Assembly: GCA_025201765.1 (NCBI GenBank)
Contig: MU623576.1
Location: 1-35,806 of the forward strand
DNA: 35,806 nt
From: Daldinia sp. FL1419
Lineage: Eukaryota > Ascomycota > Sordariomycetes > Xylariales > Hypoxylaceae
Reading direction: 5' to 3'
Of this stretch, positions 11,725 through 22,265 are shown piece by piece. The position numbers and the translations under genes were made by a program. Within the stretch, counting starts at the first letter, position 1, and every line of letters begins with the position of its first letter. Under the pieces are notes generated by a model. It worked only from the letters and a program-made list of their open reading frames with translations, searched no databases and had not been told where the DNA came from.

Positions 11725-11951
11725 ATGACATCTGTTATGAAGGCCTTGGTAGTAGTCGAGGGCAGGACAGCAAAAGTCCAAGATATAAATATCCCAAAAC
11801 CCGGCCAAGCAGAAATCCCTTCAGGGAGAGTATTAGGTTGTGTTTCCCTTGCTCGTCAACGGAGGCGCGTCGAGCGAGGGTCAGCACGCTATTCAACTAG
11901 GAAAATTAGCCGGCGCATGCGTCGTCGCTGGGGGGTTTCACAAAAATCACG

Positions 11952-12003
<52 letters not shown>

Positions 12004-12458
12004 AAATCACAAAGTGTCAACGCCGTTATCGACTACAAGGACTCCAATTGGCCCGAATGAGTTCGAAAAATTAAAAACGATGGGCTCTCGTTTACCTTTG
12101 ACTGCGTCAGCAAGAATGACACGATCGAGGCCGTTTCAAAGGTATTGTCGCCAACTAAGGGTGGACACATCGTCGCCATCCTCCCCGTGGACAACATTGG
12201 CGGTAAAATCGAGAATACCAAGGTTAAACTAAAAAGCATCATCGTTTACACCTTTGACAACTACGGAGAACCAACCCCCCAGGATAGAGCTCTGAGAGAA
12301 ATACCTAACTATGCTGCCGGAGCTGTTGTCTAGCGGTTGGGTCAAGCCAAGCAAAGTGAGAGTAGGTAATCAGTAGTTTCGATAGGATACTAACCGGCTT
12401 CAAGGAACAGCAGAAGAGTATGGTTAGCGCTGAGACGTTAGCTTACAAGATCACATAG
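11725..12458 (+). pseudogene. Broken medium-chain dehydrogenase/reductase (quinone oxidoreductase/enoyl reductase type)
   Basis: Pieces of one MDR protein occur in the correct order but different frames. The N-terminus MKALVVVEGRTAKVQDI is at 11737 onward. The nucleotide-binding block LLVNGGASSEGQHAIQLGKL is at about 11850-11910. NAVIDYKDSNWPE then meets an in-frame TGA at 12058-12060. The frame goes on through a Rossmann block (FTFDCVSKNDTIEAVSKVLS) to about 12290, after which EKYLTMLPELLSSGWVKPSK lies in another frame. The normal C-terminus FKEQQKSMVSAETLAYKIT ends at 12458. Most of the catalytic N-terminal domain is deleted and a T48 run sits in the cofactor domain. Intact relatives (about 340 aa) reduce enones or act as trans enoyl reductases beside polyketide synthases. 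The decay is not of RIP type, since base composition is normal. Confidence 0.85.
11955..12002 (+). repeat. Poly(T) run of 48 within the reductase pseudogene
   Basis: Forty-eight T residues, flanked on both sides by the 7-bp word AAATCAC (about 11945-11951 and 12004-12010). The flanking repeat may be a target-site duplication from insertion of a poly(A) segment in the opposite orientation, or slippage. The length may also be a sequencing estimate. Confidence 0.9.
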
Positions 12459-12717
12459 GTAATGGTGGGCAAAGAGATCATAAGAGACGTAGCCACCTAG
12501 GTAGGTCACCTTTATTATAAAACCATCCTTCTCACATCATGGTTATACGACGCTGGTAACAGCGTCTTCGTAATTGTTCAGCGTAGCGCCGAGCAAGAAA
12601 ATAGAATATACCTCCGGTTTGGGGTACATAGAAATTTCAGAATTCTCTTGGTCGTTACCATCCCACGTGGTGCTAAGCTTTATAAGGCATCTCTATTGCA
12701 CAAGACCATGTTTCAAC

Positions 12718-15507
12718 TTATCCTGTCTTTTTATCCACCTGCTTCTCCGACGGGAAAGGGTTGTATGTACCTCTGTCAGCCTGAAGCCCCCGTAACTTCC
12801 CAATCACCTCGTCCAATGGTACGGGCTTACCCCGATCCTGGGTGGATGTGTCGTCTCGGTATCGCACGTTCACTTGTCGGCCTTTCATCTCCTCATCCCC
12901 AACAACTATATTTTACACACAACGTCAATATTCACATAAATCCAGGGTAAACGAGATAAAAGAACGAATGGAACGGAAGTCTTACCAAATATAAAGTTAT
13001 ACTGCGCCAACTGTGCACTTCGAACCTTTTTGGGAAGGGTATTGCCACTAGTGTCGATGTCCACAAATATCTTCTCCTTCTTGAGAACGTCTCTGACTTC
13101 CTGTGCGTAAGACATGAAGCCCATCCCAACTGGGATGACCATTACTTGGCGTGGACTTAACCAGAAAGGCCACTTGCCCGCAAAGTGTTCAATAAGAATA
13201 CCTAAGTGATTGGAATGTTAGCGGTCTCATCGCGTCCGAGTTACCCCAAGCTCTTACCCATAAATCTCTCTATCGACCCCGCCATGGCGCGGTGGATGAT
13301 CACCGGACGTGCGCACCCGGGACTCAAGGGCTTGATGACTCTCTCTCGTTTCGCTCCTCCGTCCTCCGTAGCCGGGTTAGCCGGGTTAGCCGGGGCTGTA
13401 TTTGCTGACTGCACCTCGATGACTTTGGCTCCAGCGGCCTCCGCGGCGGGTTCATCTTGCTTGGGTTTCGCAGTGTGTGTCTCCGCTGTGACGTATTCAA
13501 GGCCAAAATCTAGTAGTGTTAGCAGCGAATATACAATGACGAACAAAGGGTAGCAAATATTACTCTCTGGGCCCATGAAGTCAAGTTGAATTGTAGCACA
13601 TTGCCACTCCTAAGGAGACGATCAGTTCAATGCCCAAGACTGGTAACACGCGAGCTTTAGATTATAAGCCAACTGCGCTTATAATTGAGCTGTAGGACTA
13701 GAAATAACATAGACTAACTCGGTTCAAACAGTCCAGGATCTTAATATCAATCTGACCTTATAGTTAGCAAAGCTGCAGACTATCAAAACATACCGCTTCC
13801 ATATCTACCTTGGGTCCATAAAAGGCGCCATCTCCTTCGTTGAGAGTCCACGATACACCATTCGGTCCGGCCGCGAACCCATTAAGAGCTTCCTTCAACA
13901 TACTCTCGGCCTTATCCCAAGTCTCAATCTGGCCCATGAACTTTTCAGGGCGAGTAGATAGTTGGAGCTTGAAGCTAAATCCTAGAAGACCGTACATCTC
14001 GGAGAGGAAATCGAATAAATCGGAAATCTCACTTGTAACCTGGTCGAGTCGGCAGAAGATGTGGGAGTCATCTTGTTGAAATCGACGCACACGAGTTAGA
14101 CCTGAAAGGGCACCACTCGCTTCGTTCCGATGGAGGACACCAAAGTCAGCAAGACGCAAAGGCAACTGACTGTATACCTTGGGGCTATGAGCAAACATGA
14201 GAAAATGGGCAGGGCAATTCATGGGTTTTAGACCCCATTTCTCCTTATCCAAGTCTATGACAAACATGTCCTCTTGGTAATAATCCCAGTGCCCACTGAT
14301 CTTCCAGAGTTCTGAATTGAAAATGTTGGGGGTAATGACTGATACGAATGGTTAGTTCCCAGAATGTAGTCGAAGTAGGATGTAGGGAGAATTGGTATGG
14401 CAGACCTTCTTGGTAATCACGTTTGTGGTACTGGTCTCGAAGGTATGCGAGAAGCGTATTGTAGATCCTTGTGCCATGAGGTAGGAAGAAGGCCGAGCCA
14501 GGAGAGAGCTCATGAAACATGAAGAGCTCTTGGTCCTTACCAAGTTTGCGGTGATCGCGTTTAGCTGCCTCCTCTAGGAACTTTTTATGTTCTGCCATCT
14601 TTTTCTTATCGGGGAAGGATACGCCATAAACACGTTGAAGGGAGTCGTTCTCCTGAGAACCCAAAAAGTACGACGCCGAGTTCTTCATGATAGAGAAAGC
14701 TTCGATTCGGCTTGTATCTGGCACGTGCGGCCCACGGCAAAGATCTATCAAGGGGCCATTACGATACACGGTCGTGGAGGTACCATCGGGAATCTTGGTA
14801 GATATTATATGTTGCTTGTATTTGTTGTAGCTGAACATTTCCAGTAGCTCATCCTTGGTCATCTCGAGACGTTCGAATTTCTGACGTTCTTTGACAATAT
14901 CTCCGACGATGCGCTCTAGAGGCGCCCAATCGCTTGTCTGGACTGCAGCTCCACCAGGCAGTGCCATCTCATAGTAGAAGCCATCGTCAATCGGGGGTCC
15001 AATACATAGGGAGCATCCGAACCTCCTCTCACAGGCCTCACCGAGGATATGGGCTGAGCTGTGCCAGAATACCTCTTTTCCCTTGGGGTCATCGAATGTT
15101 AGTAATTCAAGTTTGCAGCTTTGCTCCAAAGGCCTTTCCAAATCCCATAATTTGTCACCGTCTATTCGAGCAACGACAGCGCGCTTATACAAGCTATTTG
15201 ACACACCCTTGGCGATTTCGCCAGGAGTTGTTTCCCAGCTTGTCCCGATTTTGATAGAGCTGTCGGGTAGGGTAATCGTAATCTGTTCTCGTGGTCTTTT
15301 CGCGATATCCTCGTCGTACTTTTTCTTGAGACGATCATATAAATCAAGGCGTGTCTTAAGGAAGTCGGGCGGCGGTGTCATTTCGAGAGGACCAGAGCTT
15401 GTATCGTTGGGGGCTGCTTTATTTTTCTTATCCTTCTTGGGTGGTTTTGGACCATCAACCACCACTTTTTTGACAACCCCAGATCCGGATTCTGCCATGT
15501 TTGTCAT
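12718..15507 (-). CDS. THS1: Threonyl-tRNA synthetase, cytosolic type
   Basis: Class II synthetase that charges tRNA-Thr. Seven exons: 15507-14406, 14338-13809, 13751-13719, 13609-13564, 13509-13258, 13201-12986 and 12905-12718. Introns are 67, 57, 109, 54, 56 and 80 nt. The protein is 788 aa from the first ATG, or 785 aa from the second (15498, numbering used here); both have A at -3. In order: a Lys-rich tail (10-30), TGS domain (71-136), editing domain with HSSAH (146-150) and CRGPH (254-258), motif 1 (about 341-371), motif 2 (TRVRRFQQDD, 446-455), a low-complexity insert (about 577-625) and motif 3 (IHRAMAGSIERF, 639-650). The anticodon-binding domain is about 664-785. The zinc ligands are Cys406 (MNCPAH), His457 (DDSHIFC) and His640. 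The first intron has a weak donor (GTCTGC) but CTAAC before its acceptor. Length and motifs are complete, so I take it as functional. Gene name follows yeast. Confidence 0.93.
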
Positions 15508-15545
15508 GCTTCTTGGCGTGGTTGCTTTCGGTTTTTCTTCTTCTC

Positions 15546-15563
15546 TCACTCACTCTCTTTCAT
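15546..15563 (-). promoter_or_regulatory. Short upstream ORF (MKESE, stop) in the synthetase leader
   Basis: An ATG at 15563-15561 opens a five-codon frame ending TGA at 15548-15546, 38 nt before the first synthetase ATG, within a purine-rich leader (GAGTGAGTGAGAGAAG). If the transcript begins upstream, it could dampen translation. The transcription start is not visible. Confidence 0.35.
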
Positions 15564-15599
15564 TCTCTGTTTAAAAAACAAGAGAAAAAAGAGGAAGGG

Positions 15600-16061
15600 T
15601 GGCCAGCGTTTTTATGAAATGTAATGTAATGTGGATTGTGAAGAATAATTGTAAATTGCGATTTAAAATTTGAAAGAAATCAAATTGAAAAAAAATTTAG
15701 TTTTATAAATTTAGATGAGAATATATTAAACATTTGGTCTATGCTTTTAGATTTGTGGGGTAAAAATATTATATTTAAAAATTTTAGTTTAGGGATTCAA
15801 TTAAGTAAATTGGGATAATGTTACACAATATACAGGGAAAATTATTATTGTAGAATTTAAGTTATTGTGATTATTTTTAAAATTTTAAAGAAAATAGTAA
15901 AATTTTTTATAAAATTATAATAAAGAAAAGGATTATTCAAATTAATTTTAAAATTTATTAATTTAATATACTATTTTAAATAAAATTAATAAATAAATTT
16001 AAAATATATAATATTCTTTTTATTATTTATTAATATTCCAATTTATTTAAATTATATTAAA
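15600..16061. other. Transition from gene island to AT-rich block
   Basis: Base composition falls from normal to very AT-rich over about 100-300 bp upstream of the synthetase. There are no genes and no repeat match until copy B2 starts near 16062. It may be gene-flanking DNA affected by leakage of RIP, or an unrecognised old repeat. Confidence 0.6.
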
Positions 16062-18380
16062 ATTATTCTTATATTTTTAATTAAATTCCTTTTTTAATTA
16101 TTTTTATAATTAAGTCACCCCAATTACATAACTTTTTTTTTAAAAGGGGGATTTTTATAAAATATTATAATATAATTACATAATTAAAATTTTAAAATTT
16201 TATTAATTTTTATAAAATTAACCCTTTTAAAAATTCCATAAGCTTTTTAAAATATAAATAAACTTTTAGAAATTGTTTTCTTATTTAATTAATTTAAATT
16301 TTTAAATATAAAATCATTAATTCTTATAAAGTTTTATACAATAAAAATGTAAGGTTAAGATATATTTTGCAGGAGCTATTAAAATTTTTATTCAATTAAA
16401 CCTCATATTTAATATAAATAGGCCTTTAAGAGTTATTTTCCTATTTAATTAATTTAAATATAAAATCATTAATTTTCTATAGAACTTTGTACGATAAAAT
16501 TGCAGTGCATATCCTACAGGAACTCTTATTTAATTAAAGCTCCTATTCAATTAGAACTTTTATTCAATTAAAGCTCTTGTTCAATTACAGTTCTTATTCA
16601 ATTAAAGTTCATATTTAATATATAAACATTTAAAAATTATTTTCTTATTTAATCAGCTTAAGTTCTCAAGGATAAAATTATTAATTTTTAAAATCATAAA
16701 ACTTTATACAATAAAAGTATAGGGTTAGGACATATTTTGCAAGAGCTATTAAAATTTCCTTAAAAAATGTTTTCCTGTTTGATCAATTCAAATTCTTAAG
16801 AATAAAATTATCAATTTTTTATAGAAATTTGTACAATAAAATGTAGGGCATAGGGTATATCCTACAAGAACTATTAGAGCTCCTATTTAACATAAATAAA
16901 CCTCCAAAAGTTGTTTTCCTATTTAATCAATTTAAGTTCTTAAATATAAAATTTTTAATTTTTAAATTATAGAATTTTGTATAATAAAAATATAAAGTTA
17001 GGGCATATTTTACAGGTATTATTAAAGCTTATGTTCAATGTAAATAAGCTTTTAGAAGTTGTTCTCCTATCTAATTAGCTCAAGTTAAGATGCACTTAAG
17101 CATCAGTTTTTCTATAGAGATTTGTACGATAAAGTGTAAGGCATATCTTACAGGAGCTATTAGAGCTCCTATTCAAATAAATAAATTTCCAGAAGTTATT
17201 TTCCAATCTAAGCAGTTTAAGTTCTTAAATATAAAATTATTAATTTTTTATAGAACTTTATACAATAAAATTATAAGGCATAAGGTTTTATTTAATTAAA
17301 ATTCCTATTTAAATAGATCTTTTATTTAATTAAAGTTTATATTTAATTAACTTAAATTCTTAAAAATTAAATTATTAATTTTTTATAAAGTTTTCTATAA
17401 TAAAATTGTAAAACATATCTTATAGGAACTTTTATTGAATTAGAATTTATATTTAATATAAATAAGCCTTCAAAACTTATTTTCTTATCGAATTAACTTA
17501 AATTCTTAAATATAAAATTGTTAATTTTTAAAATCATAAAACTTTGTACAATAAAAATATAAAATTAAGATATATCTATTAAAATTTTAATTTAATATAA
17601 ATAACCTTTTAAAGATTATTTTCCTATCTAATCAATTTAAATTCTTATTAAAAAAATATATATATATTTAATTATAAATATTCGGCAGCACTATTTGGAA
17701 CCATTTTAAAGAGCAAATATAATATTGTGGTATTAAAAAGAAGATTGTAAAAGTAAGAATAGGTGATGGCTTTTCATAAAGATGTAAAGTTATTCATATA
17801 TATTTATACTTTATATAGATTATATATATTTTAGCCCTTTTCTAGAATGACCTCTTTATAATGTAGCAACGTTTTTTTATTTATCGAAGAAAATAATAAA
17901 GCCATTTTGGACCTTATTATTGTTTCATATTTGGATTGTTGCCATATTATTTCATAAAATTTAGATATTATAATATATTAAATATTATTTTATATTAAAA
18001 TTTAATTATTTTTATTAAAAAATAAATTTTAATAAAAATATAAAATGAAATTAAAATTATAATAATATAATTTAATTGGATAAATAGTAGGTAGATTTTC
18101 TCCGGAACACGGTTCCTACCTAGAACAAATACCAAAAGATGAACTGGATACCTATAATATATTCTAGGTAAATCGGAGTAATAATAAATAATTATAAATA
18201 AATAATTATAAATATTTTTTTAAATTTTAAATTTTTAATATATTTTTTTACCTTTTATTAATTTATCAACTATTTTATTAATCTTTATTAATTATTATTA
18301 ATTTCTTATTAATTTTTTATCAATTTCATTTAATAATTTATTGGAAGAGTTTCAGTATAATATACCGGATTTTATCCTGG
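16062..18380 (+). repeat. Repeat B, copy B2 (split by repeat E1)
   Basis: It starts AAATTATT-like with CTTATATTTTTAATTAAATTCC and continues with AAGTCACCCCAATTACATAA, about ten degraded array units (16250-17640) and the conserved tail. The tail breaks at 17682, where a foreign segment E1 begins, and resumes near 18180 to end TTTTATCCTGG at 18380. The order matches copies B1 and B4. Confidence 0.7.
17683..18180 (+). repeat. Repeat E1, about 500 bp, inserted in B2
   Basis: It begins CGGCAGCACTATTTGGAACC. Its reverse complement matches the first part of repeats C1 (18381-19278) and C2 (22266 onward) over nearly its full length. The far end is a TAATAATAAATAATTATAAA-type tail next to a repeated ATTATAAATATT word shared with the left flank, which could be a target duplication. 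A TAA-rich tail suggests a LINE or SINE 3' end, but the class is not established. Confidence 0.6.
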
Positions 18381-18722
18381 ACAAGTATCTAATCCATTTT
18401 TTAATATTTATTTTAAATATGAATTATATTCCAGAAAAAACTTATACATTATTTATTTAATTAAAATATATTATTATAACTTTAATTTTACCTTATATTG
18501 TTATTAAAATTTACTTTTTAATAAAAATAATTAAATCTTAATATAAAAATATTTTTAATATATTATAATATTTAAATTTTATGAAGTGATATAATAGTGA
18601 TCTAGGTATAGGATAATAATAAAATCCAAAATAGCTTTATTATTTTTTTAATAAATAATAAAAATATTAATATATTATAAAAAGGTTAAGATATATATAA
18701 TTTATATAAGGTATAAATATAT

Positions 18723-19158
18723 TGAACCAGTGCAGTGTGAGTACGTGGTTGGAATACATAATAAGGATACGTAATAAGAGTACACAACAGGAGTACATAA
18801 TAGGAGCTATTCTGGAGGACCCCTTGATAGACCTTTATAAGGTTTATATACATTCATTTAGATATATATAGGCCTTAGTAGTTATTTTCCTGCTTGATCA
18901 GTACAAGTCATAAATAGTTCTTTAGAGATTGTTTCTATATAATTTTATATAAATAATATATATTCTTTTAATTTATAATTTTATTATATACATTATTATT
19001 ACTGAATAATTACATATAATAATTTATTTATCTAATTGTTTTAATATCTTTGTTAGGATATAGTTACCTTGTATCCTCGAGCTTGTACAGTTTCTGGTTA
19101 CTATGGGTTAGTTGAAGTGTAGGGCATATCTTGCAGGAGCTATCAGAGCTCCTGTTCA
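18723..19158 (+). mobile_element. Solo LTR, family LTR-A
   Basis: 436 bp with short inverted ends TGAAC...GTTCA, starting TGAACCAGTGCAGTGTGAGT and ending GAGCTCCTGTTCA. ATAT lies on both sides (18719-18722 and 19159-19162), a 4-bp target duplication. There is no internal region, so it is a solo LTR. Confidence 0.8.
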
Positions 19159-19427
19159 ATATATATAAATAATTTCATATCTTTATCAAAATTATTATTT
19201 ATTTTTACTTTTATAATCCTTTTTTTAATATTATCATATTATATTTGTTTTTTAAAATAGTTTAAAATAATGCTATTAATTTATAATTTTTCTTAATTAA
19301 TATTAATCCTTTTTATATATTTTATTTATATTTTATAATATTATAATATAACATTATTATACCTATTATATTTATAATCCAATACCACCTTAAACACTTA
19401 TTTTATTCTTATACATGAAGGTCCAGG

Positions 19428-19673
19428 CCAAAAGTCTTGCACATTTGAACTTGGTAAGGCACATATGAATTCAAAAAAGTTTATATTATATTATTTAAAT
19501 TATAATAGTTAATATTGTTATGAATTTAATATTAAACCATTTAGGTTCAATAAAGATACCATTATTAAAATCTTAATTTAATAAATACATAATATAATAT
19601 AGATAAAAAATAAAGATAATTGCATATAGTGGTCAAGCTTGGATCATGTGTAAGACTTTTGCCCCGGACCTTG
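19428..19673. mobile_element. About 245-bp TIR element (MITE-like)
   Basis: The ends are imperfect inverted repeats of about 30 bp. The left reads AAGGTCCAGGCCAAAAGTCT onward and the right, reversed, AAGGTCCGGGGCAAAAGTCT onward. The paralogous site in C2 (about 23200) lacks it, confirming insertion. TA-type flanks are likely, but the exact ends are blurred by mutation. There is no coding capacity. Confidence 0.75.
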
Positions 19674-19869
19674 GTATATATTATATTAAATAAAAAAAAT
19701 TTATATATTTATAAATATTCCATTACCTTTTTAATTTTATTTTATTATTAAATCGTTTTTAATATTTTAAATTTAATTTAATATTTTAATATTATATTAT
19801 ATTAAAATTATATTATATTAAAATTATAATTTTAATATAATTATATATTATAAAAATAATTTATTTATT

Positions 19870-21290
19870 AAGGATGGAAAATTTTATAAAATACATGGTT
19901 ATACCTTTTTGGTAAAGTTTTGGGAATTAATTATTAAAACTTTATTTCAAATTCTTTAAAATTTAAAATTTTTGAGAAATTTATTAAAGGATTATTAATA
20001 ATATTTAATAATTATTTATATTATATTTAATCCTTTATTTATTAAATCTATCACTCTTATATGTTCCAACAATCTTAGGAAGATTATTTATTTTAACGCC
20101 ATTAGTACCGTGATTATTCCGAGGTGCAACCCTCTCCGTATCCATTATATACATAATTAAATTTGATTAAAAATTAATAAATTATTAATAGGATTTTATT
20201 AAACTTAAATAATTTTTTTTATAATCTATATTAATTAAGAAAACTTTCAAAATCAATTTTTTATTTAAAATGGACCTATATTAAAACATATTTAAGATAT
20301 TTAAAAATTATATATTATATTAATTTTTTATTATATCTACATTTCAAAATATTTATTTCAAAATCTTTTTATTAAATAAGAAAGTTTTTAATTTTAATTT
20401 TTCAATATATATCTACAGTAATACTAACATTTTATACTTTTATAAATTAAAATATTAAGTATTGATTTTTATGCTAAAAAATAGTAACTTTATTATTAAT
20501 ATAATAATATCATTTTTAAGTTATTTCTATTCTTTTATTTAATAATTTTAAAAAAGAATTTTAAAACTTTAATATTTCATTTATTTAATATTTCAATTAA
20601 CTTTAATTTTTATTATATATATAATTAATTTTTATATAATAATAAGAAGATCTTACCATTTTTTTAAACCTTTAAAATTCTACTTATTCTTAAATTTTTA
20701 ACTTATTTTTTAAATTTTAAAATTCAAGTTTTTTAATTTATATAGAATTCAATTATTATTATTATTATATTTAAATAAAAATATATTAAGGAGTAATTTA
20801 ATTTTATCTTTAATTATAATATTTTTATTATTTTATATGTATTATCAATTTTTTATAAATAAATTAATTAAATAATATTTAATTTTTTAATAATATTTTT
20901 TATTTTATAATTTTGGTTTAAAATATATTACATTAATATTCTATATATTATTATATTTTATATTAATTTGACATAAACTTCTTTTATTTAAGATATGTTA
21001 TAATTTTAAATTAATATTATAAATTTAAAAAGGGTATATTATTATTTTTCTATTTTTATTTTAATTACTTTTAAATATTTATTTTATTTAAATTTCTTAT
21101 TTAATTATACTTTAAAAGATCTAGTATTTTCTTTTGGTTTAATAATTAGATTATTTAATTAAACTTTTATAGTTAATATTTGATAAACATTTATAAAATA
21201 TATAAGTTCATCTTTTTATATTATAAAGGTTATATTATATTTCTATGCCTAATTCAGGCACATTCTGTATGCTTATTCCAATCTAATACA
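19870..21290 (-). pseudogene. Unrecognised decayed coding region on the minus strand of C1
   Basis: Reading leftward, segments of open frame interrupted by TAA/TAG/TGA at plausible Trp or Gln positions can be followed. Examples are KYNITFII and IKPKENTRSFKV near 21100-21240, IEKLKLKTFLFNKK near 20340-20400, and LLEHIRVIDLINK near 20030-20080. In C2 the last segment reads LLKYMTIVDLISK with conservative changes, which argues that this was protein-coding. The LKTFLFNKK segment faintly recalls the C-terminus of Tad-type LINE proteins. I cannot name the protein. Confidence 0.35.
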
Positions 21291-21581
21291 ATTTTTAATT
21301 ATAAAATATTTTATTATTAATATATTTATATTATTTATAAAATTAATAGTTAGGATATTTCTTCAATTAAATTCTTTATATAAGGTAAATATATAATTAA
21401 TAAATAAAATTAATAATAATAGAAAATTTTATAAAATATTTATAATGAAAAATTAAATTATATTTTTTTGCCATTAAGGATTAATTATATTTTTCATTTT
21501 TTATAAAATTATTAATTTAATTTGTTATTTATAATAAGTATCCTTTCTAATATAATATATATATATAAATTCTTATAAAAT

Positions 21582-21634
21582 AATATTACAATATTATATT
21601 TGCTTTTCAAAATGGTTCAAAATGGTACTGCTGA
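21582..21634 (-). repeat. Second copy of the roughly 50-bp terminal block of repeat E
   Basis: Read on the minus strand it matches the first 50 bp of E1 (AACCATTTTGAAAAGCAAAT core) and the block at 19226-19278. The similarity stops after about 50 bp. It is in the same orientation as the 19226-19278 block, so the decayed coding region lies between two direct copies. Confidence 0.6.
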
Positions 21635-21899
21635 CCTGTGGCCCTACCTGGCTAACTTCAGTCTTCCTTATATGCCTTGCTTGCGCTCTGCGATACAAGG
21701 AAGTTATTAATTTATATAAAAGAATAATATAGAAATTAAATAATATTTTAACAAAAATAACTTTAAATATAATATTTAAAAATAAAGAATAATTAAATAT
21801 TCATATAAAAAAATATTATTTGAAAATATTAATTAATTTAAGATATTTAATCAATATTATTAAATTATATATAATTAATAAATATAATATTAAATATAA
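21635..21899. other. Patch of normal base composition, then AT-rich
   Basis: The stretch 21634-21706 has near-normal base composition and contains a long-range inverted word (CTTCCTTATA...TACAAGGAAG). No gene was recognised. The rest is AT-rich and may be the upstream part of the LINE relic that foll­ows. Confidence 0.4.
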
Positions 21900-22260
21900 A
21901 AATAAAGAATAACGATATTTAATTGAAATTATTTATAAAAAATTAATTAATTATAATAAAAGATAGATTAAATGAATTGCCAAGGCGGCGGAACAACATC
22001 AGTTACTCCCAAAGGGTTAAATAAGAAACAAACTAAATAGATCCATAGAAATAGCTATTCAAATAATAATTGAAGTTATATATGCAATATGGTGCGGCAG
22101 CATTATAGCATCACTTCTACAATTAAATATTTCAGGCATTTTTAATAACGTTATTTTATAAAAGCTTATATATATATATTATATTAAAAAAGCTACCCAT
22201 TGTGGATAATAAATTATATTAATAACTTTATAGAAAAATAAAAAATATAATTATTTATTA
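21900..22260 (+). pseudogene. LINE (Tad1/jockey-like) reverse transcriptase fragment
   Basis: In one plus-strand frame: AKAAEQHQLLPKG, then a stop, then RNKLNRSIEIAIQIIIEVIY, then IASLLQLNISGIFN. This is the LINE reverse transcriptase pattern with the RSTE-type motif and the catalytic block ASLLQLDISGAFD, whose aspartates now read Asn (GAT to AAT). It continues to about 22260 as a degraded RKKGYP-type region. The fragment starts in AT-rich DNA and is cut off where repeat C2 begins. It is non-functional. Confidence 0.75.
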
Positions 22261-22265
22261 TTTAT

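Larger units (their letters stand above)
18381..20160 (-). repeat. Repeat C, copy C1 (unclassified, with two nested insertions)
   Basis: Similar to C2 (22266-23700) over its whole length once two later insertions are removed: LTR-A at 18723-19158 and a TIR element at 19428-19673, both absent at the matching places in C2. Its first 900 bp (without the LTR) match E1 reversed. On the minus strand, between about 20140 and 19870, C1 and C2 share a decayed reading frame (see the relic entry). Confidence 0.6.

Noticed and set aside
12574..12950. Plus-strand reading frames over the end of the synthetase
   Set aside because: They are antisense to exon 7 and intron 6 of the synthetase, which explains the sequence fully.
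12718..14267. Synthetase 3' half as a pseudogene (frame seems broken several times)
   Set aside because: All breaks are removed by GT-AG introns with branch-site-like sequences, and the joined exons give complete motifs and length.
17090..17299. 69-aa plus-strand reading frame in AT-rich DNA
   Set aside because: It lies inside the B2 tandem array and is just repeat units translated.
20290..20440. C-terminal LINE domain on the minus strand
   Set aside because: The IEKLKLKTFLFNKK segment is suggestive, but no cysteine motif or adjoining reverse transcriptase frame could be read, so it is left as an unrecognised relic.
22095..22125. Another start of repeat E (GCGGCAGCATTATAGC)
   Set aside because: Only the first 10 bp match E1, and the bases are explained as coding sequence of the LINE relic.
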